From the NCBI RefSeq assembly GCF_019303475.1, contig NZ_JABLSI010000031.1, positions 1-64,000 of the forward strand: a DNA stretch of 64,000 nucleotides, given 5' to 3'. Numbering within the stretch: the first letter of the stretch is position 1; each line of letters begins with the position of its first letter. Below, piece after piece: positions 50,779-58,862 of the stretch. The notes below the pieces were generated by a model. It was not told where the DNA came from, made no database searches, and saw only the letters and a program-made list of their open reading frames with translations. Origin of the DNA: Streptomyces sp. JJ38. GTDB taxonomy: Bacteria > Actinomycetota > Actinomycetes > Streptomycetales > Streptomycetaceae. The position numbers and the translations under genes were made by a program.

Positions 50779-50906
50779 GTGTCTCCCCTGAGTCTCCCCT
50801 GTTCGCTTCGCGCCAGCGAACTTGCCGTGCATCCTACGGAGCCGGGCCCTCCGGTGCGATACCCGGTCGGAATGGAGCTGCCGGAGCGGGTACTCTTGTG
50901 GCCGAC

Positions 50907-50979
50907 GGGGCCTTAGCTCAGTTGGTAGAGCGCTGTCTTTGCATGGCAGATGTCAGGGGTTCGACTCCCCTAGGCTCCA
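50907..50979 (+). tRNA. tRNA-Ala (anticodon TGC)
   Basis: Acceptor GGGGCCT pairs with AGGCTCC (one G-T). D-arm TTAGCTCAGTTGGTAGAGC, anticodon stem CTGTC/GGCAG with loop TTTGCAT (TGC at 50940-50942), T-loop GGTTCGACTCC. Discriminator A50979; CCA is not encoded. A -10-like TACTCT lies at 50891-50896. Confidence 0.97.
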
Positions 50980-50987
50980 CGTGACAG

Positions 50988-51029
50988 GACCTCTCTGACC
51001 TGCCGAAACGCGGTCAGAGGGGTCTTTTT
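50988..51029 (+). terminator. Intrinsic terminator after tRNA-Ala
   Basis: A 13-bp stem (50988-51000 with 51012-51024, one G-T pair) followed directly by a T-run (TTTTT), a textbook rho-independent terminator. Confidence 0.85.
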
Positions 51030-51216
51030 CGCGCCAGCGCGGCGCCGTGCCTCGGGTGAGCCAGCGCGGTGTGCGTGCCCGCCGCGCGCGGGGCGGCTCG
51101 CGGCGGCCCGTGACCCCGCATGGCCGGGGTTTCAGAGGTAAGGGGTCGGCGCAGGGAACCTTCCAGGCCCGAGGCACGCTGTGACTGTAGTAGTCCAAGG
51201 ACGGAGATGCGCACGC

Positions 51217-51801
51217 ATGATTACGCTCACCAAGGAAGACGGCCCGGCCGATCTGGACGGCGTGACCCACATGTCCATTGGCGTGTCCTGGGATCCGACG
51301 GCCGGGAGCAGCGGCGGGGTGCTCGGTCAGCTCCGCCGTAAGAAGGGCACCGACCTCGACCTGATCGCCATCGCGATGCACGGGGAGGACCCGGTGCGCC
51401 TGGCGGGCATCGACTCTCTCGACCCCATGGGCAACGGCTCCCTGCTGCACAGCGGCGACAACCAGACCGGCCACGGGGACGGCGACGACGAGACCGTGAC
51501 CGTCGAGTTCGCGCAGATCCCGGCCCACATCACGTCGATCGTGTTCATCGCCGCCGCGTACAAGAAGGGCAGCTCCTTCCAGAAGGCACGCAACGTCAGC
51601 TTCAAGGTGTACGACGCGACGGGCGGCAGCACGCAGCAGGTCGCGGACATCTGGCCCAGCATGCTCACCCAGGACAACGGCTGCGCCGTGGCCAAGGCCA
51701 TGCGGTCCGGCAACAGTTGGAAGCTTCAGGTGATCAACGAGACCGGGAAGATCAAGCAGGGCGACGAGCACTCCCTGATGCGCTTCGCGGTCAGCAAGTA
51801 G
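51217..51801 (+). CDS. terD: TerD family calcium-binding stress protein
   Basis: 194 residues covering one TerD domain: ITLTKEDGPADLDGVTHMSIGVSWDP at the start (quoted here in full order but split: ITLTKEDGPADLD, GVTHMSIGVSWDP), DLDLIAIAM, and GDDETVTVEFAQIPAHITSI. The Asp-rich loops (GDNQTGHGDGDDE) match the calcium sites. Linked in Streptomyces to tellurite, calcium and developmental stress. No other ter gene is nearby. It is convergent with the DUF4253 gene. Confidence 0.9.
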   Translation: MITLTKEDGPADLDGVTHMSIGVSWDPTAGSSGGVLGQLRRKKGTDLDLIAIAMHGEDPVRLAGIDSLDPMGNGSLLHSGDNQTGHGDGDDETVTVEFAQIPAHITSIVFIAAAYKKGSSFQKARNVSFKVYDATGGSTQQVADIWPSMLTQDNGCAVAKAMRSGNSWKLQVINETGKIKQGDEHSLMRFAVSK

Positions 51802-51883
51802 GACGAACCGGGCCCGGGCCGCGGGCCGCGAGCGGTGCCCTTCGAGACGGCCCGCCGCCGGTTCGGCTCCGCGTCCGGCGCCG

Positions 51884-52684
51884 TCAGTCCCAGCGGAAGG
51901 CCCAGGTGCGTCGGGTGCGTACCGCCTCGGCCGCGTACGTGTGCAGGTTCGTGCGGTGATGCCGGGTCACCCCGTCGGGGCAGAAGGCGAGATGCTCGGC
52001 GGCCACGGCTTCCGCCTCGGCCGGGGTGGTGGGCGGGGCGGCGACGGAGAGGGTGAGCTGGTCGGCGGTCAGGGCCACGACCCGCGTGCCGAAGCGGGTC
52101 TCCCAGGAGCGCAGGACGGCGGAGAGGACCCCGGGGTCGTCCTCGTGGTTCAGCGAGCCGGTCCAGCCGATGGCCGCGAGGACGTCGGCGTTGCGCTCCG
52201 CCGGGACGAGGGCGAGGTGCGGCTCTCGCAGCAGGGTGTCGCCGTCCAGCAGGGTGTCGGCGGTCTCGGCGGCGAGGGCGTCCGGGTCGGCGTCGGGCCG
52301 CCGTGCCGGGGCGAGCCCGGGCCAGGCCCGGCCGGAGGGGGCGGTGGGGCCGCCCTGGGGCAGGGCGTTCCAGTAGTCGGCGAGTATGTCCTCGGCTTCG
52401 AAGTCCTCGGGGTAGGACAGGTTTCCGCACATCAGGTCCCAGCCCTCCGGGCCGCCCCGGTGCCCGCCGACGTCCACCAGCACCGGGAGGAGGCCGACCG
52501 CCCGGCACCCGGCTTCCAGGGCGGACCACTGGCCCCGGGTCGCGGGGGCGTCGGCCTGCCAGAGCAGCGGGTAGGGCCACGTGCCCTGGTCGGTCTCGTC
52601 GATGAGCCTGCCCGGGGGCAACACGAGGCCGAGGGAGCGTCCGCCCGGGTCGTCCGCGAGCTGGGTCAGGGGTTCCGGCGCCAT
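51884..52684 (-). CDS. DUF4253 domain protein
   Basis: 266 residues. The C-terminal half has the family pattern LALVPAERNADVLAAIGWTG, VLRSWETRFGTRVVALTADQLTL and EAVAAEHLAFCPDGV. ATG 52684 (MAPEPLTQLADD) is chosen because the longer open frame upstream shows no similarity and overlaps non-coding sequence. Frequently found as an isolated gene in Streptomyces; function unknown (members are suspected SUKH-like or immunity-related, unproven). Confidence 0.8.
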   Translation of the reverse strand: MAPEPLTQLADDPGGRSLGLVLPPGRLIDETDQGTWPYPLLWQADAPATRGQWSALEAGCRAVGLLPVLVDVGGHRGGPEGWDLMCGNLSYPEDFEAEDILADYWNALPQGGPTAPSGRAWPGLAPARRPDADPDALAAETADTLLDGDTLLREPHLALVPAERNADVLAAIGWTGSLNHEDDPGVLSAVLRSWETRFGTRVVALTADQLTLSVAAPPTTPAEAEAVAAEHLAFCPDGVTRHHRTNLHTYAAEAVRTRRTWAFRWD

Positions 52685-52764
52685 GTGGGGCACGGTAGCG
52701 GCGGCGGTGGCCGAATGGCGGGGCCGCCCCCAGGAACCCGGCACGTTGCGCCGGGTCGGGGCGG

Positions 52765-53538
52765 TTACGGGGTACCGGGGGTGCCCGTCGGCGGCGGTGG
52801 GGCGGGGCAGTCGACGGCGCCGCGCCGCACGCTGAGGTCGAGCTGGGGCGTCGTCAGCAGGCCGGGGATCTGGATGTCCTGGACGGTTCCGGTGATCTTG
52901 TCGAACTTGGCGTAGCGGGCCTGGATGCCGAAGCGGTGTTCCGGGGCGCCGAGGGGGTTGTCCACGGGGTTGCCGGCGTCGTCCTCGATGGTCTTGACGT
53001 CGGCGCCGTTGACGTTGAGGTCGACGATGCCGTCCATGTCGAGGACGCCGGTGGCGTCGCGCACGTCGAGCACGGTGTTCTCGGTCCTGATCTCCCACGA
53101 GCCGGGGTCCTCGTCGCCGAGGGTGAACAGGAGGGTGTAGGTGACGCCCATGATGTCCTGCCGCTGGCTGAGGCAGAGCCCGTTGATGACGCCGTCGGCG
53201 AAGCCCATGCGCAGGACGCGGACGGTGCCGGTGGTGCCGTCGGGGCGGGTGTAGGGGACGTCGACGACGGCGGCGCCGTACTTGGTGCCGTAGACGCTGC
53301 TGGTGGCGAGGGAGAGCGGACGGTCCTGGATCCGCAGGTCGAGGGCGAGCGCGCCGGCGGACAGGGCGGCGCCGAGGCCGCCGGCCGTCAGCAGGGCGGG
53401 GAGGGCGACGAGGGCTCCGCGCCGCCAGTGGGTGCGGCCTTCCGTCAGTGGCTCGGTCAGCGGCTCGGTCAGAGGCTCGGTCCGCGGCTCGGACGTGGCC
53501 GGCCGGACGGCGGCGCGGAGTAGGTCTCGGAGGCTCAT
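52765..53538 (-). CDS. DUF6230 family secreted/envelope protein (copy 3)
   Basis: 257 residues. The cytoplasmic N-terminus carries an EPLTEPLTEPLTE tandem. A helix at about 42-65 (ALVALPALLTAGGLGAALSAG) with an ALA-like end may be a signal anchor or cleaved peptide. The exported part contains the family pattern MGFADGVINGLCLSQ (conserved Cys) and ends near a second Cys (RRGAVDCPAPPPP). Its N-terminal ATG overlaps the preceding stop by 4 nt. Last gene of the DUF6230/DUF6114 cluster. Database labels such as cholesterol esterase for this family are not supported by any catalytic motif seen here. Confidence 0.78.
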   Translation of the reverse strand: MSLRDLLRAAVRPATSEPRTEPLTEPLTEPLTEGRTHWRRGALVALPALLTAGGLGAALSAGALALDLRIQDRPLSLATSSVYGTKYGAAVVDVPYTRPDGTTGTVRVLRMGFADGVINGLCLSQRQDIMGVTYTLLFTLGDEDPGSWEIRTENTVLDVRDATGVLDMDGIVDLNVNGADVKTIEDDAGNPVDNPLGAPEHRFGIQARYAKFDKITGTVQDIQIPGLLTTPQLDLSVRRGAVDCPAPPPPTGTPGTP

Positions 53539-54170
53539 GGCGAGGTCACCGTGATCGTTCCGGGGAGGTGGACGGGGTTGTTCGTGGAGTCGAGGGCGGC
53601 GTGGTCGTCCGTTGTGCGGATGGCGTAGACGGTGGCGTCGAAGTCCTCGGCCCCGGCGGTGAGCGGGATGATCGAGCCGAAGAAGTCCAGCAGCCCCTGG
53701 ACGCCGCAGATCTTGATCAGGACGCGGACGCAGATGTTGTCGATGTCGCCCCACATCTCGGTGGTCTCGGGGTTGCCCTGGGTGTCGTAGCCGCCGAGGG
53801 AGCCGGTGTCGGGGACGTCGAGGACGACGGTGTGGCCGTCCGCGCGCTGCGTCATGTTGAGGTGCTCGCGGATCTTGAGCTTGGTGAAGGTGTACTTGTT
53901 CGTGGTGCGGGTCGTGCCGTCGGACAGCCGGATGGTGACGCCGGTGTCCACGGTCAGCGAGACGGCGACGAGGCTGTCGATGGTGACGTGCATCGGGTCG
54001 GCCGAGGGCAGGAACGGCATGCCCAGCGGGGTCGTCTCGGCGGCGACGGGCCCGGCGGCGGAGCTGTCCCGCTGGGGCAGGACGGCGGTGGCGACGGCGA
54101 GCAGCAGGACGGCGGTGACGGCCAGGGCCCGGCGCCAGGGGCGGCGGAGGGTGCGGTGTGCCGGTTCCAT
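53535..54170 (-). CDS. Secreted protein of the DUF6230/DUF6114 cluster, uncharacterised
   Basis: 211 residues. The signal peptide is RRALAVTAVLLLAVATAVL (about 13-31), followed by a beta-rich exported domain with HVTIDSLVAVSLTVDTGVTI and KLKIREHLNMTQRADGHTVV, and two Cys close together in NICVRVLIKICGVQG, which could form a disulfide. Its start overlaps the DUF6114 stop (TGATG) and its stop overlaps the next gene, so it is translationally coupled on both sides. No family recognised. Confidence 0.75.
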   Translation of the reverse strand: MEPAHRTLRRPWRRALAVTAVLLLAVATAVLPQRDSSAAGPVAAETTPLGMPFLPSADPMHVTIDSLVAVSLTVDTGVTIRLSDGTTRTTNKYTFTKLKIREHLNMTQRADGHTVVLDVPDTGSLGGYDTQGNPETTEMWGDIDNICVRVLIKICGVQGLLDFFGSIIPLTAGAEDFDATVYAIRTTDDHAALDSTNNPVHLPGTITVTSP

Positions 54171-54622
54171 CACTCGGCCTCCGCGAGCGCGGGTTCGGCG
54201 AGGGCCGGCCGGGAGTGGGCCGCGGCGGCCCGGCGCTCCCGGCGGCGTGGCCGTTTGGGGCCCCAGCCGACCATCATCGAGGAGCCCAGGACGCCGAGGA
54301 GCATGCCGACGACGAAGCCGCCGAGGTTGGAGACGACCAGGGACACGACGGCGAGGACGGCGCCGATCAGCCCGAAGGTGTAGCGCTGCCGGGGGGCGGC
54401 GAGCGGGATGAGCCCGCACAGGATCATGCCGCCGCCGGTGAGGTAGCCGGCCACGGCGCCGAAGCCCGTCTCGACGACCAACTGGAGTGAGCCGAGGGAG
54501 AACTTGAGGACGGTCCAGCCGCCCAGGACGAGCCACACGGCGCCCCAGAACGGGCGGGTGCGGCGGAAGGCGCGGAACCACAGCCAGGCGGCGCGGCCGA
54601 GGGCCGGGGCGCGGCTCAGCAT
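54170..54622 (-). CDS. DUF6114 membrane protein (copy 2)
   Basis: 150 residues with four hydrophobic segments: PFWGAVWLVLGGWTVLKF (about 24-41), a middle pair (FGAVAGYLTGGGMILCGLI; FGLIGAVLAVVSLVVSNLGG) and FVVGMLLGVLGSSMMVGWG. The C-terminus is basic, then Ala-rich. It starts 7 nt inside the end of the DUF6230 gene before it, so the pair is coupled. Copy 1 at 55451 has the same topology. Confidence 0.82.
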   Translation of the reverse strand: MLSRAPALGRAAWLWFRAFRRTRPFWGAVWLVLGGWTVLKFSLGSLQLVVETGFGAVAGYLTGGGMILCGLIPLAAPRQRYTFGLIGAVLAVVSLVVSNLGGFVVGMLLGVLGSSMMVGWGPKRPRRRERRAAAAHSRPALAEPALAEAE

Positions 54623-55419
54623 GACGTGGCCGTTCCCGCGACGACGCGGAGGTTGAGCTTGGGCAGCACCAGGGAGCCGGCGATCTCGGCGTCGTAGGCG
54701 GTGGCGTCGAGGCCGTACAGCTTGATGGAGCTGCCACCGTTCTCGCCGGTGGAGCCGAGCCCGAAGGCCCCGGGGACGGCGCCGGTCAGGGGCCTGCCGT
54801 CGACGAGGACCTGGTCGGCGGACTGGCCGATGACGGCGTTCTCCAGGGTCGTCGTCCCCGCGGACTTGATGTCGGTGGCCTGGAGGAAGAGGTTCGAGGC
54901 GTCGATGTCGGTGGTGAACTCCGCGGGCGGCTCGGCCGTCACCTCCTGCCCGGCCGTCAGCAGGAGCGAGTAGGGGACACCGGCGATGGACTGGTGGACG
55001 ATGCCGCACAGCCCGGCGAGGTCGGCGCTGGCGAAGCCCATGCGGGTCATGCCGACGTCCGTGCTGGTGCTGCCGTCGCCGTGGCCGACCGACGGCGTGT
55101 TGACGATGGCGCCGAAGCCCAGCCCGTCGATGCCGTTGGAGGTCAGGGTGAAGGGCTTGTCGGTGACGTTGAAGCTCGCGGCGAGCGCGCCCTGGGAGAT
55201 GGCGGTGCCGAGCGCTCCGACGGCGAGTGCGGTGGGGACGAGGGCGAGGGCGCCGCGCCCCCACCGGGTGCCGCGCCGGGTGTCGTCGGCGGCCTCGTCC
55301 AGCATGCGCCGGTTCCAGGAGGTCACGCCGTCGAGGGAGGCGTCCCGGAGCCGGCGGAGGGCCCGCAGGGCCTGGCGGGGGGCCCGCAGGGCCTGGCGGG
55401 GGTGAGCTGGAATCTTCAT
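54616..55419 (-). CDS. DUF6230 family secreted/envelope protein (copy 2)
   Basis: 267 residues. The Arg-rich N-terminus includes an APRQALRAPRQALRA duplication from a 21-bp tandem at 55360-55401. A helix at about 57-80 (ALALVPTALAVGALGTAISQGALA) follows. The exported part contains MGFASADLAGLCGIVHQS (conserved Cys) and ends VVAGTATSC with a terminal Cys. Located between two DUF6114 genes. Confidence 0.82.
   Translation of the reverse strand: MKIPAHPRQALRAPRQALRALRRLRDASLDGVTSWNRRMLDEAADDTRRGTRWGRGALALVPTALAVGALGTAISQGALAASFNVTDKPFTLTSNGIDGLGFGAIVNTPSVGHGDGSTSTDVGMTRMGFASADLAGLCGIVHQSIAGVPYSLLLTAGQEVTAEPPAEFTTDIDASNLFLQATDIKSAGTTTLENAVIGQSADQVLVDGRPLTGAVPGAFGLGSTGENGGSSIKLYGLDATAYDAEIAGSLVLPKLNLRVVAGTATSC
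55360..55401 (-). repeat. 21-bp tandem duplication within DUF6230 copy 2
   Basis: GGCCCGCAGGGCCTGGCGGG repeats twice in tandem (period 21 bp), encoding the doubled APRQALR segment before the signal anchor. Confidence 0.7.
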
Positions 55420-55450
55420 GCCCGGGTTCTCCCTACGCGTGGGGCGGGTC

Positions 55451-56017
55451 TCAGACGTGTTGGGACGAGGGGGTGGTGCTCGGACGGGCGCTCGGCTCAG
55501 CAGCCCGGTTCCCGCTGGCGGCGTCGGTGGCGTGAGTGTCCTCGGCCGGGGCGTCGGCGGGCTCGGCCGGGGCGTCCTCGGCCGTCCCGGCGGCCACCGG
55601 GACGCGCCGGAACCGCCGCCACCTGCGGGCGGGCTTCTCCGGCAGCCAGCCGAAGGCCATGGAGCCGCCGAGTACGGCGAGGAACATGCCGACGAAGAAG
55701 CCGCCGAGGTTGGAGAGCGGGAACGAGGCGACCCCGGCGATGACGGCGATGACTCCGGCGGTGTGCCGCTGGCCGGGCAGCGCGAGCATGAGCAGGGCCA
55801 TGGCCATCAGGACGATGCCGCCGGCCATTCCGGCGATGCCGCCGATGCCGACCTGGAGGATCTTCCCGAGGGGGGCCATGGGCAGGAAGAAGATGATGAA
55901 CCCGCCCAGGCCGGTCCACACGGCGGACCAGAAGGGCCGGGTGCGGCGCCAGCGGCGGAAGGCGCTCCGTCCACGGGTCAGCGCTGCGCGTGGGGTGGGT
56001 TCCGGACCCGTCGTCAT
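55451..56017 (-). CDS. DUF6114 membrane protein (copy 1)
   Basis: 188 residues, four predicted helices: PFWSAVWTGLGGFIIFFLP, a Gly/Met-rich second (GGIAGMAGGIVLMAMALLML), GVIAVIAGVASFPLSNLGG and FFVGMFLAVLGGSMAFGWL. It shares RTRPFWxAVW and SNLGGFxVGMxLxVLGxSM with copy 2, showing duplication. The C-terminal tail is Ala/Glu-rich and cytoplasmic. It lies 31 nt upstream of DUF6230 copy 2. Confidence 0.82.
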   Translation of the reverse strand: MTTGPEPTPRAALTRGRSAFRRWRRTRPFWSAVWTGLGGFIIFFLPMAPLGKILQVGIGGIAGMAGGIVLMAMALLMLALPGQRHTAGVIAVIAGVASFPLSNLGGFFVGMFLAVLGGSMAFGWLPEKPARRWRRFRRVPVAAGTAEDAPAEPADAPAEDTHATDAASGNRAAEPSARPSTTPSSQHV

Positions 56018-56082
56018 GGCTGGCCTCACAGGGTGCTCGGGTGCGGGCGAGATCGCGCTGACGCGATCGTGGGGACGTCGGT

Positions 56083-56116
56083 GCCAGGCGGGGCCGGGTG
56101 CGGGGCCCCGCCTGGC
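56083..56116 (-). terminator. Hairpin between DUF6230 copy 1 and DUF6114 copy 1
   Basis: A 13-bp perfect stem (56083-56095 with 56104-56116) and an 8-nt loop in a 124-nt gap. It could attenuate read-through and give the first DUF6230 gene higher expression than the rest of the cluster. Confidence 0.6.
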
Positions 56117-56141
56117 GGGTGCGGGACGCGGGTGGAACGGT

Positions 56142-56879
56142 TCAGCAGCCCACGTCGCCGTGCTTGATGCCGATGGAGAGGTTCGGCAGGGTGATGGCGC
56201 CGGAGAGCGTGGCGCCGTTGGCGTCGGCGTCGAGGCTGGCCAGGTTGGTCTGGCCGCCGGTGGCGTCCAGGCCGAACTGGCCGGGGGTGCCGTCGGTGAT
56301 GCCGGCGGCCTTGATGTTGTCGCTGTCGGCGGCGGCGCCGATGACGTTGGGCGAGGTCGGGCTGGCGTTGAGGGTGGCCGTCGCGGCCTGCACGGACTGG
56401 GCGTCCAGGACGAGCCGGTTGGCCTGGAGGCCCTCACCCGCGGCGAGTTGCTCGGGAGTGAGCGGGGTCGCCGACTCCGGTGAGGAGATGTTGAGGGACC
56501 AGGTGCCCAGGTCGCCGACGATGGGCAGGTTGACGGACTGGGTGGCGTGGACGCAGATGCCGTCCAGCCCGGCCTTCGGGATGCCGACCTCGGCGGTGGA
56601 GGTGGGGCCGCCCGCGTCGACGGTGCTCATGACGGCGGCGATGCCGTCGGGCGCCGCGACCGTCTTGGAGCTCAGCGTGAAGGGGACGCTGGTCAGGGAG
56701 AGGTTCGCCGCGAGGGCGCCCTGCACCATGGCCATCGTCATGCCGCCGATGGCGAGCGTGGCGGGCAGGGCGAGCAGGGCGGACCGGCGCCAGCGGGTCA
56801 CGCCCCTGGGCTCGACGGCCGTCTGCGGCTTCGCTCCCGGGCCCTCGGGTCTCGCCTCGGCGGTTCTGTCGTCTCGCAT
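56142..56879 (-). CDS. DUF6230 family secreted/envelope protein (copy 1)
   Basis: 245 residues. Arg-rich start, a helix at about 33-58 (SALLALPATLAIGGMTMAMVQGALA), and an exported beta-rich part with VGIPKAGLDGICVHATQS (conserved Cys). It ends IKHGDVGC with a terminal Cys. The positions of the two Cys match copies 2 and 3, suggesting a conserved disulfide. Directly downstream (98 nt) of the signal peptidase gene. Confidence 0.83.
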   Translation of the reverse strand: MRDDRTAEARPEGPGAKPQTAVEPRGVTRWRRSALLALPATLAIGGMTMAMVQGALAANLSLTSVPFTLSSKTVAAPDGIAAVMSTVDAGGPTSTAEVGIPKAGLDGICVHATQSVNLPIVGDLGTWSLNISSPESATPLTPEQLAAGEGLQANRLVLDAQSVQAATATLNASPTSPNVIGAAADSDNIKAAGITDGTPGQFGLDATGGQTNLASLDADANGATLSGAITLPNLSIGIKHGDVGC

Positions 56880-56977
56880 GTGGTCTCCAACCGTGTGTTC
56901 CGCGCGTTGTCGCGTGGGTGCGGATGTGTCGCGGCCGTGCGGCGCCGGCCTCCCGGGGTCGGGTGGGGCCGGACGTT

Positions 56978-57586
56978 TCAGGGGACGGGTCCGGAGGTGG
57001 GGGTGAGGGCGGGGCGGTCGCCGAGGTCCCGGGGTGCGGAGGGCGGCCAGACCCGGACGCCGACCCGGCCGGTGACGTCGTCGAGGTGGCCCCAGCCGTG
57101 GTCGCGGGAGTCGTCGGACGCGTCGGGGTTGTCGCCGAGGAAGAAGAACCGGCCCGGGGGGACGGTGCGCATCCGGGGCTGGGCCGACCGGGTGCCGTCG
57201 GGGGCGCAGCAGTTGCCGGTGTGGCGGGCGCGTTCGGTCCAGGCGGGGTCGGTGACCCGGTACACGGTGTCCTCTCCGGCCTTCCGCAGCAGGACCTGGT
57301 ACGGGTCCTTTGGAGTGGAGACGATGCCCACGCGGTCACCGGGCAGGGCGATCACCCGCTTGACGACGAGGACTTCGGTGCCGGGCCGGTGGAACAGGGC
57401 GACGTCGAGTCTGCGCAGATCGTCCGCCGAGCCGGGGGTGGTGAGGAGCCGCTGGCCCTCGCGCAGGGTGGGTTCCATGCTGGCGCCGTCGACGCGGACG
57501 CTCATCGCGGTCATGCCCACGGCCGTGCCGCCGCTCAGGAGGGCGGAGACGGCGAGGGCGACGGCGAGGACGCGGCGCGCGCTCAT
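56978..57586 (-). CDS. Signal peptidase I (S26 family)
   Basis: 202 residues. An N-terminal helix (VLAVALAVSALLSGGTAVG) anchors it. The catalytic Ser lies in VDGASMEPTL, and the general-base Lys in VVKRVIALPGDRV; the third conserved box is FFFLGDNPDASDDSR, and the C-terminal strand follows. All S26 catalytic residues are present. ATG 57586 starts the protein at the helix. It directly precedes three proteins with signal-anchor sequences, so a dedicated processing role is plausible but inferred. Confidence 0.9.
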   Translation of the reverse strand: MSARRVLAVALAVSALLSGGTAVGMTAMSVRVDGASMEPTLREGQRLLTTPGSADDLRRLDVALFHRPGTEVLVVKRVIALPGDRVGIVSTPKDPYQVLLRKAGEDTVYRVTDPAWTERARHTGNCCAPDGTRSAQPRMRTVPPGRFFFLGDNPDASDDSRDHGWGHLDDVTGRVGVRVWPPSAPRDLGDRPALTPTSGPVP

Positions 57587-57707
57587 CGGGCGGTTCCGCC
57601 CGGAGAGCGCGTGGGTCCCGACTTCTGCACTGTGGTCATGAACGGACCGTAGGGAGCGAGCCGTGCGGCTTCTGTGACCGTACCGCTCAGCTTTGTTGAC
57701 TTCGCGT

Positions 57708-58787
57708 CTACTGAGCGCAGTTCGCGTGGTTCTCGCCCCGTTGGTAGGCGCGCGGGGTGGAGCCGGTCCAGCGCCGGAAGGCCCGGTGGAAGGCGCTGGG
57801 CTCGGAGAAGCCGAGCTCCTGGGAGAGCTGTTCGATGGAACTGCGCCCACCGGCGAGGACGGCGATGGCATGGTCGCGCCGCGTCCGGTCGCGCACCTGC
57901 TGGAACGAGGTTCCCTCGGCGGCCAGCCGTCGGCGCAGCGTCTGCGGGCTGACGGCCATCAGGTCGGCGATCTGCTCGGGGCTGGGCAGAGGGCCGGGGA
58001 GGGCGTGGCCGAGGAGCCGCCGCACCTGTGACGAGGCGGTGCCGGCGAAGTCGGAGCGGGCCAGGATGGCGTCGGGGGCGCGACGGAGGAACGCCCGGAG
58101 CCCGGCCTCGTCCTGGAGCACGGGCGCGTCGAGCAGGGCCCGGGGGAAGACGAGCGCCGTGCGGCGGGTGCCGAAGGCGCAGGGTGCCCCGAACATCAGG
58201 TCGTACTCCAGGACGTGGCCGGGGGCCGGGTGGGCGAACTCGGCCCGGCGCAGCGGGACGGGGCGGCGGACGAGCCAGCCGGCGAACCGGTGGGCGACGA
58301 CGGCGGTCGTCTCGGTGCCGAAGTGGCAGGGCCCGTCGAAGTCGGTGGCGTCGAGCTCCAGCGCCGCGTCCTCGCCCGCCCCTCCCCCCGTCCCGTCGGC
58401 CGCCGCTCCTCCCGCCCCGCCGGACGAACCGCCGGGCTCGACGAGGCGCAGCCGCGGGCCGGACGGGAAGAGGTCGTAGAAGTCCGCGGCGCGCCGCAGG
58501 GCGGTGCGCAGGTCCCGTCCGCCGTAGACGGCGAGTCGGCACATCGTCGCGAACGTGCCCATCTTGCAGGGGCGGTGGCCCAGGCCGAGGAGTTCGTCGT
58601 CGAGGGCGTGCCACAGCTCCCGGACGAGCCGGGCGAACTGTTGGGCGGAGACGCGGGCGAGGTCCTCGTGCAGCAGTCCGGGAGCGATTCCGGCGCGTTC
58701 CAGGAGCGGCGCCGGGGGCAGCCCGCGGCGCCGGGCGCCGTGGAGCGCCGCGCGCACGTGGTGGATGGCCACCGTTCTGGTCAGCAT
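57708..58787 (-). CDS. AraC family transcriptional regulator (OruR/ArgR-like)
   Basis: 359 residues. The N-terminal arabinose-binding-like domain of the ornithine-utilisation type runs about 20-215 (RRGLPPAPLLERAGIAPGLL, LGHRPCKMGTFATMCRLAVYG), with a Gly/Ala insertion near 120-140. A C-terminal AraC DNA-binding domain (about 255-350) has MAVSPQTLRRRLAAEGTSFQ and the signature LSQELGFSEPSAFHRAFRRW. It lies 121 nt upstream of the signal peptidase gene, same strand. It could control that cluster or the oxygenase genes; not resolvable from sequence. Confidence 0.88.
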   Translation of the reverse strand: MLTRTVAIHHVRAALHGARRRGLPPAPLLERAGIAPGLLHEDLARVSAQQFARLVRELWHALDDELLGLGHRPCKMGTFATMCRLAVYGGRDLRTALRRAADFYDLFPSGPRLRLVEPGGSSGGAGGAAADGTGGGAGEDAALELDATDFDGPCHFGTETTAVVAHRFAGWLVRRPVPLRRAEFAHPAPGHVLEYDLMFGAPCAFGTRRTALVFPRALLDAPVLQDEAGLRAFLRRAPDAILARSDFAGTASSQVRRLLGHALPGPLPSPEQIADLMAVSPQTLRRRLAAEGTSFQQVRDRTRRDHAIAVLAGGRSSIEQLSQELGFSEPSAFHRAFRRWTGSTPRAYQRGENHANCAQ

Positions 58788-58862
58788 GCCCGCTCCGGGC
58801 GGTGCCGGCGGGCGGCCGGGCTGGACGGGGGGTTCATGGCCGTTCCGGAGTCCTCCGAGGCG

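Noticed and set aside
51801..51884. GC-rich inverted sequence between terD and DUF4253 as a terminator
   Set aside because: CCGGGCCCGG and neighbouring repeats are short and self-complementary by composition; I could not define a convincing single stem.
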